A stretch of DNA of 64,000 nucleotides from Caprella mutica. Lineage: Eukaryota; Arthropoda; Malacostraca; Amphipoda; Caprellidae. The stretch is from contig CANNZV010001171.1 in NCBI GenBank assembly GCA_947561585.1, positions 62,001 to 126,000 of the forward strand. The letters run 5' to 3'. Below are positions 23,387 to 34,208 of this stretch, piece after piece. The notes under the pieces were generated by a model. That model had not been told where the DNA came from and did no database searches. It saw only the letters and a program-made list of their open reading frames with translations. The position numbers and the translations under genes were made by a program. Position 1 is the stretch's first letter; each line of letters begins with the position of its first letter.

Positions 23387-24451
23387 CGATGTCCCGGCAA
23401 TTGGGCCATTGGGCCCGCCGACAATTGGACCCAGGTCAATTGGGTCCCAACACAATTGGGTCCCGGACAATTGGGCCCATGACAATTGGGCCCACGACAA
23501 TTGGGTGACAGAAGACACAAAGAAGAAGTTTTACTTCGTTATTACTAGGGCAGTGACAATATTATCTTTGAAATATGATTTATATATCTTTAAAAATATG
23601 TTTACATTTTTGTAATTCGATTGATATGTTTGACAAGGTATATATTTGCAAGACCCATAAATCACATTTGGATGCTAATCTCATGTTTCAATGTAATGAA
23701 AATCTTTGAAGTATCTAAATAAGTCGCATTATTTGGAATCATGTCATTTGGATCCAATGTGTAGTGTACATCGTCTGACAAAGACAAATATTTAGTAAAA
23801 AAAATGGGTAAATTTCAAAGGTTATACGTTACATTGAACAGTTGTTGGAATAAAAGGAGATTGTGAGAATAAATTTTGTAATAATAATTCATAAAACTCT
23901 TCAATATTGAACACTAACAGGCTTTAAAAAACTCACATTAATTTGATTTCAATTTGTATGTTCCAATAATTTTGGCAAGTCTAAAATGCCTACATTCTTC
24001 ACCTAAAATAGCTACATTCTTATGTCCACTATATAGAGTTCACTAAATAAAGGTACTGTAACTAGGAAATTTGTTGCTTACATGACCTATCTCGGAACAG
24101 AAAATTATTGTAGTTTAAAAGAATAATAGTATTTATTCATGAAAAGAATATGTTCTATTAAAATATGTTTATTTTTCATAACAAGAATATTTTTCATGTA
24201 AGGAACATTCTTTATTTTAAATATGCTCAACACTATATTTTTTATACAAAACGCATATTGTCACAGCCCTAGTCATTACATTAGCAATGGTTTTTAATCA
24301 AGTTAATACAGTAAACTCTGGAAAAAATGGACAAATAATATAATTGTCTTGGGGCCCAATTGTCGTGGGGCCCAATTGTCACCGAGCCCAATTGTCATGG
24401 GCCCAATTGTCCTGGGCCCAACTGTCCTGGGACCAAGTGTCGGTCCACGCT
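23387..24451. mobile_element. Iteron-ended foldback element (GACAATTGGGCCCA unit)
   Basis: Left end (about 23395-23507) has seven or so tandem 14-16-bp units like GACAATTGGGCCCAC. The right end (about 24348-24445) has the same unit inverted, with about 840 bp of AT-rich non-coding sequence between. CTTTAAAACGATGTC just outside the left end and CTTTAAAACAATGTC just outside the right end are a candidate target-site duplication; its length is uncertain. Structure matches FB (Drosophila) and TU (sea urchin) foldback transposons, whose inverted ends are arrays of short direct repeats. No transposase is encoded, so mobility would be in trans. Confidence 0.75.
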
Positions 24452-24772
24452 TTAAAACAATGTCATTAATAGTCACTAATTCCAGGTACACAACATTGCA
24501 TTGAAGATTTTTACCTTTAAAATTGATTTTTTATCGAAAAGAAATATTCCAATCGATAGCAGAGATTCTAGAGAATACACTGTAAAAATTGTAAATCAAA
24601 ATTCCACTCGTACCTGTAAAAATAAGTAAATTAAATGAAAATGCAACCAGTTTTTTCTATTTATTCTTATCTAAATTAATGAAAATGTAGCGCTTTGTTA
24701 TGATTTCGACGATCAGCTGTTCAAACTATAAACGCCAGAATGGTCCGGCCTGATCAACTATAGATGGCCTTA

Positions 24773-25008
24773 GTGTACACACGTAGGGTTTTTCAGTCTT
24801 TCCACCAGACTTTTTGCTAAGCTCCTCCTACTTTTTTCGCGAGAATATAAGATAAAACGATATAATAATTATTTATTTTAGTTGGTATCATAAATACCAA
24901 CTAAAATAAATAATTATTTCATAGTTTTTTCTTATATTCTAGTGGAAAAAGTAGAAGGAGCTTAGCAAAAAGTCTGGTGGAAAGACTGAAAAAACCCTAC
25001 GTGTGTAC
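24773..25008. mobile_element. MITE with about 110-bp terminal inverted repeats
   Basis: GTACACACGTAGGGTTTTT at the left pairs with its complement at the right. The arms continue through CAGTCTTTCCACCAGACTTT, TTGCTAAGCTCC and TTAGTTGGTAT to a centre near 24894. The element is almost all inverted repeat, about 236 bp, and non-coding. GGCCTTA and GGCCCTTA flank it, perhaps a degraded target duplication. Superfamily not assignable. Confidence 0.85.
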
Positions 25009-25969
25009 GGCCCTTAAGACACTCGGAATAAGTTACATAATCACTTAGTGAATCAGTCTGCTTTTTAGGCACGATGATCTAGAAAAAGTTCTCATACCAC
25101 TGACAACTGTCACAAATTTCAGCACATCACGTAGCGAAACTATTCAGAGTACTAAATTAGAAAAAACGACACTGCCACAAATTGTAGCACTGATGGGGGA
25201 ATTACTGGTAAAAAACACTAGAGTGGTAAAATATATTATTATTTAACAATAATTATTTAATGACTAGCTACTAACAATCGTAACTAGTTGTTTTCTAACA
25301 TGAGTATATATAACTAAATGAAAATTAACATAAGGCAGATCACCTGATTAGGGTTCATAAATTATTAAGTTATATGTTATATAGAGAAACCAATACAGGT
25401 GCAAGAAAGTGTCTATTACGTTATGACAGACTAAAAACAAAATATTCAACATTCAGATTGACTAACGCCCCTCATCAGGTAACTCAGGTAACATGTTAGC
25501 ATACGGTAATTGAAAAGTTACACTATAACATGAAATATCAAATGGTGACTATAGTGACCGAAATATATATTTTCGATAGGATTCAAAAGTTTCAATAGGC
25601 TTTCGAAGTAATCCAAGACCTTAATGGAACGAACCTAATTACCTTTAGCAGTTAAATGGAACGTAAGTGATTTTTACTGTCACTCTGCGTGCTATCTTCA
25701 CTTTACTATAAGTCGGAAAATTAATAATAAGCAGCACAGCTATTGTCCATTACGGTTTATATTGATGGTATTTTATCGTAAAATATCATGATTGCTAAAA
25801 ATTGTCCGACGAAAGACGTTAGACTATATAAAAGGCTTTTAATTTATGATAAATCAAAATCGGATTAACTTTGGATCGTTGATCGTGATAGACAGATGAT
25901 CATCGTTTATAATCGACTAGCGGTTATAATTATCACCTGGATAACTCACTCCGTATGGTTGCTATCGTG
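25009..25969. other. AT-rich DNA with a TATA-like motif
   Basis: No gene. GACTATATAAAAGG at 25823-25836 is a good TATA match, preceded by GTCCGACGAAAGACG, a word also present inverted at 36703-36717. No open frame follows before the minisatellite. Confidence 0.4.
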
Positions 25970-26265
25970 CCCGTTCTATCCATTCCGTTCTATCGTGCCC
26001 GTTCTATCCATTCCGTTCTATCCGTTCCATTCTATCGTGTTCGTTCTATCCATTCCGTTCTATCGTGCCCGTTCTATCCATTCCGTTCTATCGTGCCCGT
26101 TCTATCCATTCCGTTCTATCGTGTCCGTTCTATTCATTCCGTCTTATCGTGTCCGTTCTATCCATCCCGTTCTATCGTGTCCGTTCCCTCGTGTCTGTTT
26201 CTTCGTGCCTGTTCTATCGTGTCCGTTCTAACGTGTCCGTTCTATCGTGTCCGTTCTATCCATTC
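25970..26265 (+). repeat. 14-bp minisatellite, about 21 copies, alternating as 28-bp dimers
   Basis: Unit CGTTCTATCNNNNC, with the variable block mostly alternating between CATT and GTGC/GTGT. Since three units make 42 bp, all three forward frames read as periodic PF/VLSIPFYR-like peptides; this is a repeat artefact, not a gene. Confidence 0.92.
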
Positions 26266-26825
26266 ATTACCTTTCTAATGTTGAGTGACGTTCCTAACCG
26301 TCTAACTGAGTTGTTATCTTCCATTCACTACACAGATAATTGCTATCTAACTCACACTCTGATACCACTACTCTCAGATGCAGTTAGTGTGTTTTAAAAT
26401 GATAAGGAAGATAAAGTAATGGAATGTATGCGTTATGTGTTTACTTTCAAATAGTTATAAATGATAATATATTTCTTGAAGTAAAATATGTTACAAAATT
26501 AAAGAAAACATTTATTTTTCATTTATTATATTTTTATATTTGCTATAGGAGCATATTTGTGTACGTTGATAAATTATAATTAATAATATATAGATTTAGT
26601 TGGTAAAATATTTTTCTAATTAGATCTCCATTAATTTTTTTTCAATTGAACTTCGACAATATCAATCGGTCATTTACTTTCAGTTAAAATCTATGGAAAA
26701 AATTATAAAATTCATTATTGGAAGAAACAGACAGTAGTTCACAGCAGGTAATTTTGACTGCAGTCACAAGCTGTCCTGTTTTACTGAATTGGACAACACT
26801 GTGTAAATGTAAAACATTTGTACTG
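26266..26825. other. AT-rich spacer
   Basis: No gene or repeat recognised apart from generic AT-rich sequence. Confidence 0.4.
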
Positions 26826-26965
26826 TTTAAACTGTTACTCATAATGCTGTTTAAAAGGCTATTTATGAGGCTATTTTTAATGTTAATTATAATGCCATTT
26901 ATAATGTTATTTATAGTGTTGTTTATGATGTTATTTATAATGCTGAATATAAAATATTTATAATG
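26826..26965 (+). repeat. Degenerate 15-bp tandem repeat
   Basis: About nine loose copies of a unit like ATGTTATTTATAATG, encoding an LFxML pentapeptide periodicity in one frame. Too diverged and low-complexity to be a coding exon. Confidence 0.7.
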
Positions 26966-26982
26966 TTATCTATGCCTAACAG

Positions 26983-26998
26983 GACGTTTCGTCGACGA
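26983..26998 (+). repeat. Single stray unit of the 16-bp CpG-dense repeat
   Basis: ACGTTTCGTCGACGAA matches the unit that is tandemly repeated at 63250-64000. Its presence here alone suggests a degraded end or a solo fragment of the same element family. Confidence 0.55.
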
Positions 26999-27025
26999 AT
27001 TTTATTAAAGGGGATATAAACAGAA

Positions 27026-27111
27026 TTATGGTGGGCCATAGAAGATTTAGAGGTGAAAGTTATGGTGGGGCTATAGAAGATTTAGAGGGGGAAGTTACGG
27101 TGGGAAGATTT
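27026..27111 (+). repeat. Dispersed hairpin family, copy 1 (tandem half-elements)
   Basis: Two direct copies of the left arm, TATGGTGGGCCATAGAAGAT at 27027 and TATGGTGGGGCTATAGAAG at 27061, and a third shorter one at 27096 (TACGGTGGG), spaced 34-35 bp. Unlike the other copies, this locus shows direct tandem arms rather than an inverted pair. Confidence 0.8.
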
Positions 27112-27981
27112 GAAGAGGTTTATCGGGTTATAACACAAACATTGGGAATTAAAAATACTATAGTCACCATCACAGAAGTTGTTATAAATTCCTACATAGG
27201 ATAATATATAATTATCCTGTCCCTTGTAATATAGTTATCTACTCCATATCCTCTTCATAGACTAGATAATTATCCAGTTGCTTTAGTAGTCAAGTTACTC
27301 CACTACATCTCTTTATAATGAGTGTTTATTTAGTCTTGTGAAACACTGATGAAGTGCTTTCTTAGCCTCATGAGAATATAAGGGATTGAAACTATCATTA
27401 AAATGAGCATTCATGATATTTTTGTAGGAAAATTATTATTCTCTATAAAAAATTTAGATTGAAAAAAAATCTACCGTAACTGATTTAATATGAAAGAGAA
27501 ACTTTAGTTTACATTTATGCATTAAATAGTCTGAAGATGGGAATAGTATATCCCCGAAACGTTGCAATTTTTTTTTTCTCTCTGTTTCTTAAATTAAAGT
27601 GTCAATAATGTTAGAATATAAATTCCTTACCAAATGACTTTCCAACTGCATCCTCAATATTTTAAATAGCGACGAAAAACATCAATTTAGGAAAATAGAA
27701 AAGGCATCACTAAAATTATTAGAATTAAAAGCTCATCGCCAATTCAATATTACCTGCCAAAGAAAAAAAAAATTATCTACATGTGTATAATTATCTTGTG
27801 GTTTTAGAACTTCACCTAGATTTAGGATGAGTATATAATTAGTAATAATTTAATAACATTAGCATAATATCATTTAAATGTCAAATTGGCTGATGTATAA
27901 ATAGATTTATGGTACACATCGTTAAAAGGTAAAATAACCACATTTATTTCCATCTTTGTATATTTATGCTTCATAATTATA
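27112..27981. other. AT-rich spacer
   Basis: No gene. CTGAAGATGGGAATAGTATA then TCCCCGAAACG (27530-27562) resembles the CUGANGA...GAAAC core of a hammerhead ribozyme, but stems I and III cannot be closed convincingly. CACTGATGAAGTGC occurs near 27345. Confidence 0.4.
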
Positions 27982-29164
27982 CAGGGTGGCGCAAAAAAAA
28001 GTAAACCCATTTTCAAACTAGTTTATTTTACAAACTATCAAAGGTAGAAATTTTCTAAAAACACAGTTTTATTCGTTTACTTTTTCTGCATCTATCTTGA
28101 TAATCTGTTAAGAGTTACGATGAAAATTAAACATCCTGCAGCGAATTAAAAAATGGTAAATAAAAAGGGCTTGCGCGAGGACGAAATATACGAAAAAAAA
28201 ATCATAAGAAATATAATTCATTTTATATGGATGTAAAAAAACTAAATTCTACTATTTTTTGTAACAAATAAGAGAAAATATATAAAAAATGAATTACCAT
28301 TTGAAATTTGGTTTTTGAGATAAAATTTATATCTTTACAAAATCATTTTGCCGTTAATTTTTATCTCCTATTCGAAACCCTCAAAAGGCAGCTTTCAAAA
28401 GAACAGAGTTTTGTTGTGACAAGTTACTTAAACACTGAAAGCTTTACACAGGTTCAACCTCATCTGAACAACACTTTCTGTAAAGATTTCCACCAACTAT
28501 AAAACCATTTTGACAAACGTTAATAAATTCAAAACCGAAGAAACCACTTTAAATTTGAACAAAAGGGATCATGTCGCAGTAGAAAAGAATGAACACATGA
28601 AAACATTAATCTTTTTCATTAACAGTTTATTGGGAACCCAAAAAATCAATCAGAAATTAAGGATTAGATATCATTTTAGAGACATTGCACCTAATTGTTA
28701 AACACGATTTGAGATATCATCCTTTTAAGAAGACTCGAACTCTTAGAAATGATTTACCGCACCGTCTAAATTTTGCAAAATGGTTTCTGTCAAGAAATGC
28801 ACATTTTGTAGAAGATATCGTGATTGGTGATGAAGATGTATATATTTCAATGAATGAAAGAGTCAATAATCAAAACGTTAATTGAATGATAAATAGTAGG
28901 ATTTGTTTTTACTACCACCATATGGAAATAAATTATACCAATTATGAACTTTTTGTGTTTTTCGTCCTCGTGCAAGCCCTTTTTATTCACCTTTTTTTAA
29001 TTCGCTGCAGGATGTTTAATTTTTGTCGTAACTCTTAAAAAATTAGCACAATAGATGCAGAAAAAGTAAAAAAATTAATTAGTGTTTTTAGAAAATTTCT
29101 AGATTTGATAGTTTGTAACATAAACTTGTTTGGAAATGGGTTTCCTTTTTTTTTGCGCCACCCG
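27982..29164 (+). mobile_element. Tc1/mariner-type transposon, copy 1 (1183 bp, about 210-bp TIRs)
   Basis: Starts CAGGGTGGCGCAAAA after a TA and ends TTTTGCGCCACCCG before a TA (one T lost from the right tip). Inverted ends extend about 210 bp, through ATCCTGCAG and GGGCTTGCGCGAGGACG. The interior holds a broken transposase. TA duplication and CAGGGTGG-type ends are characteristic of the IS630-Tc1-mariner superfamily. A second copy of exactly the same length lies at 34209-35391. Confidence 0.93.
28389..28885 (+). pseudogene. Tc1/mariner transposase remnant
   Basis: Frameshifted remnant spread over at least three frames. The N-terminal part (about 28398-28500) reads SFVVTSYLNTESFTQVQ, resembling the helix-turn-helix start of arthropod mariner-like transposases, and runs into a stop at 28499. 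A later frame (28685-28885) gives HDLRYHPFKKTRTL, then a WFLSRN stretch and DIVIGDEDVY around the expected first catalytic Asp, then VNNQNV, where such transposases usually have a VN-HN motif. Nothing downstream supplies the second and third catalytic acids, so the gene is dead and C-terminally truncated. Its position between the TIRs explains its origin. Seen: motifs. Inferred: superfamily. Confidence 0.75.
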
Positions 29165-29189
29165 TATACTCGCGATGATATAAAAGGTA

Positions 29190-31050
29190 ATTTTTTATTT
29201 GTCTCGATTCTAAACTCGAATAACTTTGCATTCAATTGTCCGATTTGAACAACTTGGTATTCGTGGACTCCCTATTATTTGAAGTTAATATTATGAAGAA
29301 ATTACGTTCATCCTTATTAAATTTCAACATGACCACTATTAGATTCAACAACTAAATTAAGACGCTTCACAAATTTAACTATGGCTGCAGAGATCATTTC
29401 TTGGGAAACCTGATTAAACCCAATTAATGATAATGGCGGCTTTTAAGCGAATTCAAATTTTCATGATTTCACAATTTCCTTTGACGTCTGCCGTGAGGCT
29501 AGTCAGGTGAGAAAGTAGGCCAGGTTATAATGTTAAGATGTTAATGTTATCTTCAGCACGGTTTCGTCCAATCCACCAGCCAGGAAACTTTTTATTGTGT
29601 CATGTCTTGGCGTCTTTTTGCCAGTGACTGAGTGCTCTATCCTGCATTAAAACAAGCTCTGATGCATTAGGGAAACAACCAAATTCTGGGAAGAAATTTT
29701 CCTTCAAGATATTCAAATTGGAGTTCCCGTCAACATTTTTCATCAAGAAATATGACACGGGGAATTTCCTATCGCAGCCCAAACAATCGATTCCGTAGAG
29801 TGCAACGATTTATCAATTAGTCAAATTCACAGACCAATGGGACAAATTGTGCACATTAAATCTTCCATAGAGGTTAAAGACTTCTTCATCCGAAAACAAG
29901 AGGAGTTTGACGAATATGGATTTTTTCGAGAATTACTGTGGAAAATTTATTCTCTCGCTTAAATCCGCTGGTTTTATATGCTGGTCAACTTTGCAATGAT
30001 AAAATTTTTCTCTCACACTTTTTACAGCACATCAAGTAGCATATACTGGTACCTCCAAATTTATATCCTCTTCTCAGCGACTGCCTTTGGTGCTCCACAA
30101 AATATTTGATGACTCCATCACGGTCGACACTCAGTGGTCGGATATGGCGAGTTTCTTCGGATGACCTCTTGATCATTTTTCTGCTTGATGTAGTTTCGTG
30201 CTATATCATTAATTTGTTCTAAACTTTCTCTGCAATCTTGTATCCTTAATTGCAGCCAAAGGAAGGGAAGCATTACATGCTTTTACTTTTTTAGAAAACA
30301 TTTTGAGAAGTAATACAACGATTTCAAACATACAGGTAAAGCTCATACAATAGACAGCACATGTGCCGGACAATAATTATCAGCTATGCCTATCAATGGG
30401 CGCTATGGTGGACTCAGCTTTTACTTCAGTTGGGGATTTTAACTTTACAAGTTAAATTTAACAGTATTTCAAAGAAACATTAATGAAAGTAAACAATCTC
30501 AAATTATTTTTATACGAAAATTTTAATGAAAATCTTATAATATTCATATAACTTACTTATATAAATTTACAAATTAATACGGTAGGTGTAACTGTAACTA
30601 TTCTAACTAAAATAGAATAGTTACACCTCTTTTTATTTTCTATAGAACTTTTCTAATCAAAGAAAATTTATAGGGAAAGGGTAACTGGATCATAATACTT
30701 GCAATTTGAAAACAATTCATTAAAGTGTTTATTGTAATTTTGTAAATTGTAATACATCTGAATATAACAAATGTTTGACTAGATACTTGGTAGACGGATA
30801 AAAAATATGTTAAACAATATAATTTGAAGAGGTCGTTTAAGCGAACTATAGTCCGGTAGAACAGACAATTTTTGTCCTTTGTAGAGTCGTCCGCTGCCTG
30901 GGATTCTCCTGTATATATAGGATACCTGTTTTATTAACCAAATAAAACTCAAAGCAGTTTAGAGTCGATTCAGACCAAGTTCGTTCAAATCGGCTAATTG
31001 AATGCAAAGTTATTCAAGTTTAAATTCGATTCAAATATAAAAAAAAACTC
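29190..31050 (-). mobile_element. Second Tc1/mariner-type transposon, about 1.86 kb, decayed
   Basis: Inverted ends: left about 29190-29265 and right about 30985-31050. The shared words, reading inward from each tip, are GAATAACTTTGCATTCAATT, CCGATTTGAAC and ACTTGGT. The right arm appears only reverse-complemented. The interior encodes transposase fragments on the minus strand. The left edge is only about 25 bp from the previous element. Terminal bases are not resolved. A separate 16-bp-arm hairpin (GGTGTAACTGTAACTATTCT / AGAATAGTTACACC) lies at 30585-30628. Confidence 0.8.
29530..30180 (-). pseudogene. Mariner-like transposase remnant, minus strand
   Basis: Reading leftwards: 30176-29985 carries RQSLRRG, reminiscent of the second helix-turn-helix region. 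Near 29895 one frame gives FSDEEVFNLYGRFNVHN, matching the first catalytic Asp block and VN-HN-type motif. Near 29790 another frame has VWAAIG. 29782-29600 is open and has YFLMKNVDGN and LMQDRALSHW, the usual QDxAxxH second-Asp block (Asp near 29636). Beyond it other frames show FPGWWIGR-like sequence. Several frameshifts and stops separate the blocks, so the gene is dead. The order and spacing fit a transposase of about 340 residues. It belongs to a different subfamily from the 27982 element, whose TIRs are unrelated. Confidence 0.78.
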
Positions 31051-31270
31051 TGTAGATAAATTATTTTATTATTTTTGTATCGTCATAGCCAATCAAATCA
31101 TTTAAAAGTGACTACTCTATATTGACTTGAGTAACTTCCTTTCGAACTGTGAGTTTGCTATTCATTAGCATCATTTGATGCCATGTACGGTGTCTAATTA
31201 ATCATTGAACTGCTTGGCAACAAATTAGCTAATAGGACTTCTAGAGATGGATGGCAATGGTAATGTTATA

Positions 31271-31320
31271 GTTATGGTGGGGGACACTGATGATTGATCT
31301 TCTATGGCCCCACCATTACT
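31271..31320. repeat. Dispersed hairpin family, copy 2
   Basis: GTTATGGTGGGGGACA (left arm) and GATCTTCTATGGCCCCACCA (right arm, from 31297) form an inverted pair with a very short loop. The right arm matches the family consensus almost perfectly. Confidence 0.85.
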
Positions 31321-32443
31321 TCACCCATTGGAAAGAAAAAATAGAATCCTACATCACTTTGTATGTTCATTACGAAGTATTGATTGGTATTTAAATATAT
31401 ATATTAATATTAAAAGTTCAAATATTTTATAATTTCAAATGTTCATGTATGTTGGGAGAATTGCAAAACACAAACACTAAAAGTTATCGGAAAAAGGACA
31501 TTGACATATATTCTAAAATTATGATTATTCTTCTATGTAGGATTTTAATTAACACCCACTTTCCAAGTACTGTGGCTGTCATATAGCTCTCCATATAATG
31601 AAATAGCATTTAACAATAGCCAAAAAATAGTCTCGTATCGCAATTAGATACTATTCCAGTTCACTTCATTTGCCTCATCTAAATTAAAAGTCCTAATCTA
31701 ATCAGAGTTAAGTTGATTAGAGATTTTATTTTAGCTGATTGGGTTAACAGAGAAGTTAATTGATTGCATGATTTATTTGGTAATTTAAAATTAAAACAAA
31801 GAACCTAACCGTAACGAACATAATGAATGATACCTTTAGGTTCTGATTTGTCCTTCAAGAAATATTTTCTTATAATCAGTACATTTGAAGTATATTAATA
31901 CGAATAGTTATTGTCATTGAAATTATGATCATGAATTTTTTCATATAGCGTTTTGTTTCAAGTACCCTGTCCTAACAACATTTATTATGTAGCCTTTTTT
32001 ACAATTATATTTCAGCAAATACTTTATTTCGTATTAATTAACATTTTAGAAAACCTAATGACCAAAATGATTTTACAGTTATTATAGTACTTTCATGTAT
32101 ATCTTGAAGTTTTCTTCAATTTTTTTACCAAAAGAAAACGGAAAGGAAAATAAATAATCTAGGTTCATCACATTGTTAGTAATATTAAAAGAATTCTAAA
32201 ACTGTCTTAGTTTTTATTCTTGTATATAATCTCATAGTTTTCTATTCCATGTATTTTGTAATTTACGAAAACAAATATAATATTTAGCTTCTAAAAACTA
32301 ATACCAACATCGAAAAAGTCATACAAACAAAATCAGTTCAATATACATTGCAAATCTCAGAACAATCAGTCCTCAAGTAAATAAGTTTTCTGAAACTGAC
32401 CATGAAAACCAAAGAATTCAGGAAAATATTTCAGAAAAAGTAT

Positions 32444-32480
32444 TTTATGGTGGGCCATAGAAGATTGAAGTGGGGCTGTT
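32444..32480. repeat. Dispersed hairpin family, copy 3 (left arm only)
   Basis: TTATGGTGGGCCATAGAAGA followed by TTGAAGTGGGG. The complementary right arm is missing or eroded. Confidence 0.7.
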
Positions 32481-32779
32481 TCCTCACTCTGACTTGACCG
32501 CTGTTTCACCTGTTCTCATTCTCAAGTTAGAACCTCTCCTCTAAGCTGTAAAGTAATTAACAACACATCTGGGACTCTGAGTAAAGAAATGAAACCTGAT
32601 GTAGATATCTTCTTTACATTTAATTAAGGGAGCTTTGAACACTCACAGTTCTCGAATTGTGGAGGTGAACAGGGAATTTTAATCGATTTGTCCTTATGAG
32701 TATCTACACACTTTAGAAAAGTCAAAAATGTCAATCCATCTAAAACCCACCAACAGTCCTACAGGTCTGTATACTGCAT

Positions 32780-33120
32780 AAATATTACAGTAATAGCTTG
32801 TCTGCAGCCCATACAGAAGGGTAAAAGGTGGAGGGCTGGCTAGGAACGCATCCGCTCTTCCACCCCCAGAGGGAATGTGGGTGTTGATTTGGGGAAAAAT
32901 AACCCCCTCAGCATTCCAGGCCCAAATGAGAAATCAGTGCCACAGTGACTTTTTAATGAGGAGAATATGTCGATAGTCTAAACGACACATCCTTCTAGAG
33001 TAGACTCTAGAGCGAGATGACCTGATGGTAGAGATGTTTCAGTCTCTCCTGACTTATGTTTTGTGATGATTGACGCTCTACATCTCTGTAAGTTTTTCTT
33101 GCAGAGAGGCGTTAACTGAT
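32780..33120. other. Compositional island, less AT-rich
   Basis: Noticeably richer in G+C than its surroundings (e.g. CTCTTCCACCCCCAGAGGG), with no long open frame and no recognised motif. It may be a fragment of an unrecognised retroelement or an old exon. Confidence 0.3.
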
Positions 33121-34208
33121 GCAATAACTGTACTAAATTTTGATGATAAGTAGTTGCATTTATTTTTTTATTTCTATATGATAATTGGACAATTATTATT
33201 ATTCACATATTTGCAAGAATATATAATATACAATGAAGTATATTAGGAATGAATGACTAATTCATTTGTTATTTAGTTATTTATATTTGAGCCTACTTAC
33301 GAGGTCAAAATACTGAGCAAGATAGGCCCTTTTCTTTCAAATCAATTTATTATTTTCCAAAATACTATAAATGAAGAACAGCCTACCATACTTTATTTGA
33401 ATTGTCCAGATTAACATCCTATTACGTACCTTAATATATATGTAAAAATATATTATAAGAGATAATAAAAAAGGATTTGTTTCAATGATTTAACGTTTTT
33501 TACAGCCATAATTCAACAGTAAAAGTATAAAAGTCGAAGATATTAACATCTTACTTAAAACTATATAATTGCCTTTAGATAAAGCTTCTTATTTATTATT
33601 TTTGTTGTAGTTTGAATATAGGCTTTGATACCTCCAAATTGGCTATCTATTGGTTATGCAAACGAATTTATTCCGTTTCAGAATAGAGCAACCGGAGGAT
33701 TTATGCTACCTTTAATTTAAGCCATATTGAATGGAAGGAATATATAAACTATCACCGACATTAATTCAGAAATGGTGGGAGGTTGGTGAAACCTATATAT
33801 CATTGTACGTTTGACCTTCAAATTATAAATATATATTCATTTTCATGAAAAACATCATCAATCAAACCTATAATAAATCAGCTCAAAAACCGTTATATAC
33901 TTTAAATTTTCATTAATTGAAAATTTTATTCTATTGAAATTATCAATAAAATAAAGAAGTTAAATTAAATGATCTAACAATAACTAACCCCAGTGTAGAA
34001 CGTTAACCTAATTTTTCCAGAGCTACTGTAGACAAAATTGTGGAACCATAACGTTCGCGTATAGTGGAGGAACGTAAATGAATTTGTAGCGGAAATAGTT
34101 CAGTTACCCCTACAGTTGTTATTCATTCATTATTGTTTTATTTAATAACTAATATAAGTCATAATGTATTTTCATTATTTAATTATTTGCTAAAAGTCAA
34201 TCATTATA
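33121..34208. other. AT-rich intergenic
   Basis: No gene or repeat recognised. Confidence 0.4.

Larger units (their letters stand above)
22774..24769. mobile_element. Foldback element with about 250-bp inverted ends, containing a nested insertion
   Basis: Left arm about 22774-23020 and right arm about 24525-24769 are inverted copies. Shared words in order are GCCATCT, TCAGGCCG, GAACAGCTGATC, AAATCATAACAAAGCGC, ATTAATTTAGATA, GAGTGGAATTTTGATTTA and CTGCTATCGA. No transposase is seen between them; instead the interior carries another iteron-ended element (23387-24451). Ends are approximate. The family is unknown; TIR-type DNA transposon origin is inferred from structure. Confidence 0.72.
31051..32779. 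other. AT-rich intergenic with two hairpin-family copies
   Basis: No gene. Dispersed hairpin copies lie at 31271-31320 and 32444-32480; otherwise nothing recognised. Confidence 0.45.

Noticed and set aside
32990..33060. tRNA gene or SINE A box (GACCTGATGGTAGAGATG)
   Set aside because: The D-arm-like words are not followed by an anticodon stem, T-arm or B box, and no cloverleaf can be drawn.
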